From: Oligoflexus sp.
GTDB lineage: Bacteria > Bdellovibrionota_B > Oligoflexia > Oligoflexales > Oligoflexaceae
Direction of reading: 5' to 3'
Length of the DNA: 64,000 nucleotides
Assembly (NCBI GenBank): GCA_014378195.1
Contig: JACMOC010000013.1
Location: 219,539 to 283,538, forward strand
The translations under genes were made by a program, and so were the position numbers. How positions within the stretch are numbered: position 1 is the stretch's first letter; every line of letters begins with the position of its first letter. Under the pieces are notes generated by a model. The model saw only the letters and a program-made list of their open reading frames with translations, was not told where the DNA came from and did no database searches. Shown here piece after piece: positions 62,940 through 64,000 of this stretch.

Positions 62940-63935
62940 ATGAGCACTCTCCTTGAAGTTAAAAATCTCAACATGCATTTTCCTATACGCGGCGGCTTGC
63001 TCAGACGTAAGATCGGGCATGTTTTTGCGGTGAACGATGTTTCGTTTGAGCTTGAGGCCGGCGAGACTTTTGGCGTCGTAGGCGAGTCGGGTTGTGGCAA
63101 ATCCACTCTCGGCCGGACGATCGTCCGCCTTTACAATCCGACCTCGGGTCAGGTGCTGTTCAAAGGTCAAAACATCGCGGGAATGAAAAAGCAGAAGCTC
63201 AAAGACTTTCGGCGTCAGATCCAAATGATTTTCCAGGATCCATATGCCTCGCTCAATCCGCGTATGACTATCGCTTCGATCCTGGCCGAGCCGTTCAAGT
63301 TGCACGGGATAGGCACTGCGGACGAGCGCAAAGAGAAAGTCAAAGAGCTCGTGAGCCTCGTCGGTTTGCGTGTGACAGACATCAATAAGTTCCCTCACGA
63401 ATTCTCAGGTGGTCAGCGCCAGCGTATCGGGATCGCCCGTGCTCTGGCTCTCAATCCTAGCCTGATTGTTTGTGATGAAGCGGTCTCAGCCCTCGATGTT
63501 TCGATTCAGTCGCAGATCTTGAATCTGCTGATCGATCTGCAACGCACGCTGAAGTTGACTTATATCTTCATTTCGCATGACTTGAACGTTGTGCGGTACA
63601 TCTCGGATCGCGTCGCCGTCATGTATCTCGGCCGGGTGATGGAACTGACCCGTTCCGCCGAGATTTATAGAGCGCCCGCTCATCCTTATACCAAAGCCCT
63701 AATGGCTGCGGCCCCGGTTCCTGACCCGCGCAAAACGGCTATTACCGCGATGCTTGAGGGCGACGTCCCTAGTCCCAGTCGTCCTCCATCGGGTTGTCCA
63801 TTTCATACGCGTTGTCTTTTTGTAGCGGATCGTTGCAAATCCGAATTACCGGCGCTACGGCCCTTTCGCGGCGATACCGCGCATCTGGTCGCTTGTCACT
63901 TTGCTGAAGAACTTATGAAGGAGGCACTCCACTGA
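62940..63935 (+). CDS. Peptide/nickel-type ABC transporter ATP-binding protein (OppF/DppF-like)
   Basis: 331 aa. Walker [20 protein letters not shown] (typical of OppF/DppF), signature FSGGQRQR, Walker [17 protein letters not shown], and the C-terminal [22 protein letters not shown] domain. Pairs with the gene before it to drive an Opp/Dpp importer. Its stop is fused to the next start (TGATG at 63933-63937). Confidence 0.95.
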   Translation: MSTLLEVKNLNMHFPIRGGLLRRKIGHVFAVNDVSFELEAGETFGVVGESGCGKSTLGRTIVRLYNPTSGQVLFKGQNIAGMKKQKLKDFRRQIQMIFQDPYASLNPRMTIASILAEPFKLHGIGTADERKEKVKELVSLVGLRVTDINKFPHEFSGGQRQRIGIARALALNPSLIVCDEAVSALDVSIQSQILNLLIDLQRTLKLTYIFISHDLNVVRYISDRVAVMYLGRVMELTRSAEIYRAPAHPYTKALMAAAPVPDPRKTAITAMLEGDVPSPSRPPSGCPFHTRCLFVADRCKSELPALRPFRGDTAHLVACHFAEELMKEALH

Positions 63936-64000
63936 TGAAATTCTCTTATCTGAATCGCCGGCACCTGTGTTTGATCGCAGGCCTCGCACTAAGCCTGACC
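63935..64000 (+). CDS. Start of a probable ABC substrate-binding protein
   Basis: Only 22 codons are visible before the window ends. [22 protein letters not shown] looks like a signal peptide. Coupling to OppF and the AAGGAGG site make a periplasmic binding protein or another transporter subunit the likely product. Confidence 0.6.
   Translation, partial: MKFSYLNRRHLCLIAGLALSLT

Noticed and set aside
1..64000. CRISPR arrays, insertion sequences, prophage genes, restriction or other anti-phage systems
   Set aside because: No regularly spaced repeats, transposase, integrase, capsid, Cas or nuclease-defence proteins were seen anywhere in the window.

Overview
The window reads as ordinary chromosome of a Gram-negative bacterium of middling GC. 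It has many lipoproteins with a Cys lipobox, beta-barrel outer-membrane proteins, periplasmic cytochromes c and strong Shine-Dalgarno sites. A DUF1552/DUF1592 pair, an imuA-imuB-dnaE2 cassette, TPR-rich envelope genes resembling myxobacterial/Bdellovibrio gliding loci, and several solo response regulators together suggest the Bdellovibrionota/Oligoflexia or a neighbouring deltaproteobacterial lineage. This placement is inference; no rRNA is present.

Layout. 1-4.2 kb: a coupled VC0807-like gene and ung, a solo receiver protein, a pentapeptide-repeat lipoprotein, a decayed GSCFA/receiver chimera, then convergent bfd and bfr with Fur-like sites. 4.2-10.5 kb: an aldehyde dehydrogenase, two paralogous lipoproteins, another lipoprotein, and a FabR/DesT-type repressor divergent from a fatty-acid desaturase with a clear palindromic operator between them. 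10.6-18.3 kb: redox block with a DUF1592 protein, a DUF1552 protein and a MauG/CcpA peroxidase in one operon, a hemerythrin, and a four-heme protein that looks like a TsdB-TsdA fusion. 18.3-22 kb: a porin, gene remnants, a decaying three-gene block with a perfect 20-bp hairpin, and tRNA-Met. 22-28 kb: carA-carB of the type found in eukaryotic CAD, a thiolase and a small Cys-rich protein.

28-41.7 kb: a membrane TPR protein with a cyclic-nucleotide-binding domain, rppH, a BtuF-like protein without signal peptide, a receiver protein, then a tightly coupled five-gene envelope operon (lytic transglycosylase, small periplasmic protein, three TPR proteins) and tRNA-Pro. 42-51 kb: small accessory genes including a lipoprotein phosphatase, a cheD remnant, a lipoprotein cytochrome and a lipoprotein esterase with similar low-complexity linkers, PhnA, DUF1993, GNAT, dgkA, GFA, a persulfide dioxygenase, a SpoU methyltransferase and a PilZ protein. 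51-60.6 kb: SOS mutagenesis cassette imuA-imuB-dnaE2 with a candidate operator, a CHASE2-SpoIIE phosphatase, lexA and an M48 protease. 60.8-64 kb: a YheT-like hydrolase and a peptide/nickel-type ABC transporter running off the right edge.

Supported themes are iron storage (bfr/bfd), unsaturated fatty-acid control, c-type cytochrome redox chemistry and sulfane-sulfur handling (Tsd-like plus persulfide dioxygenase), envelope machinery, and LexA-linked mutagenesis. At least three loci show in-frame nonsense codons in otherwise recognisable genes, so active gene decay is a feature of this stretch.
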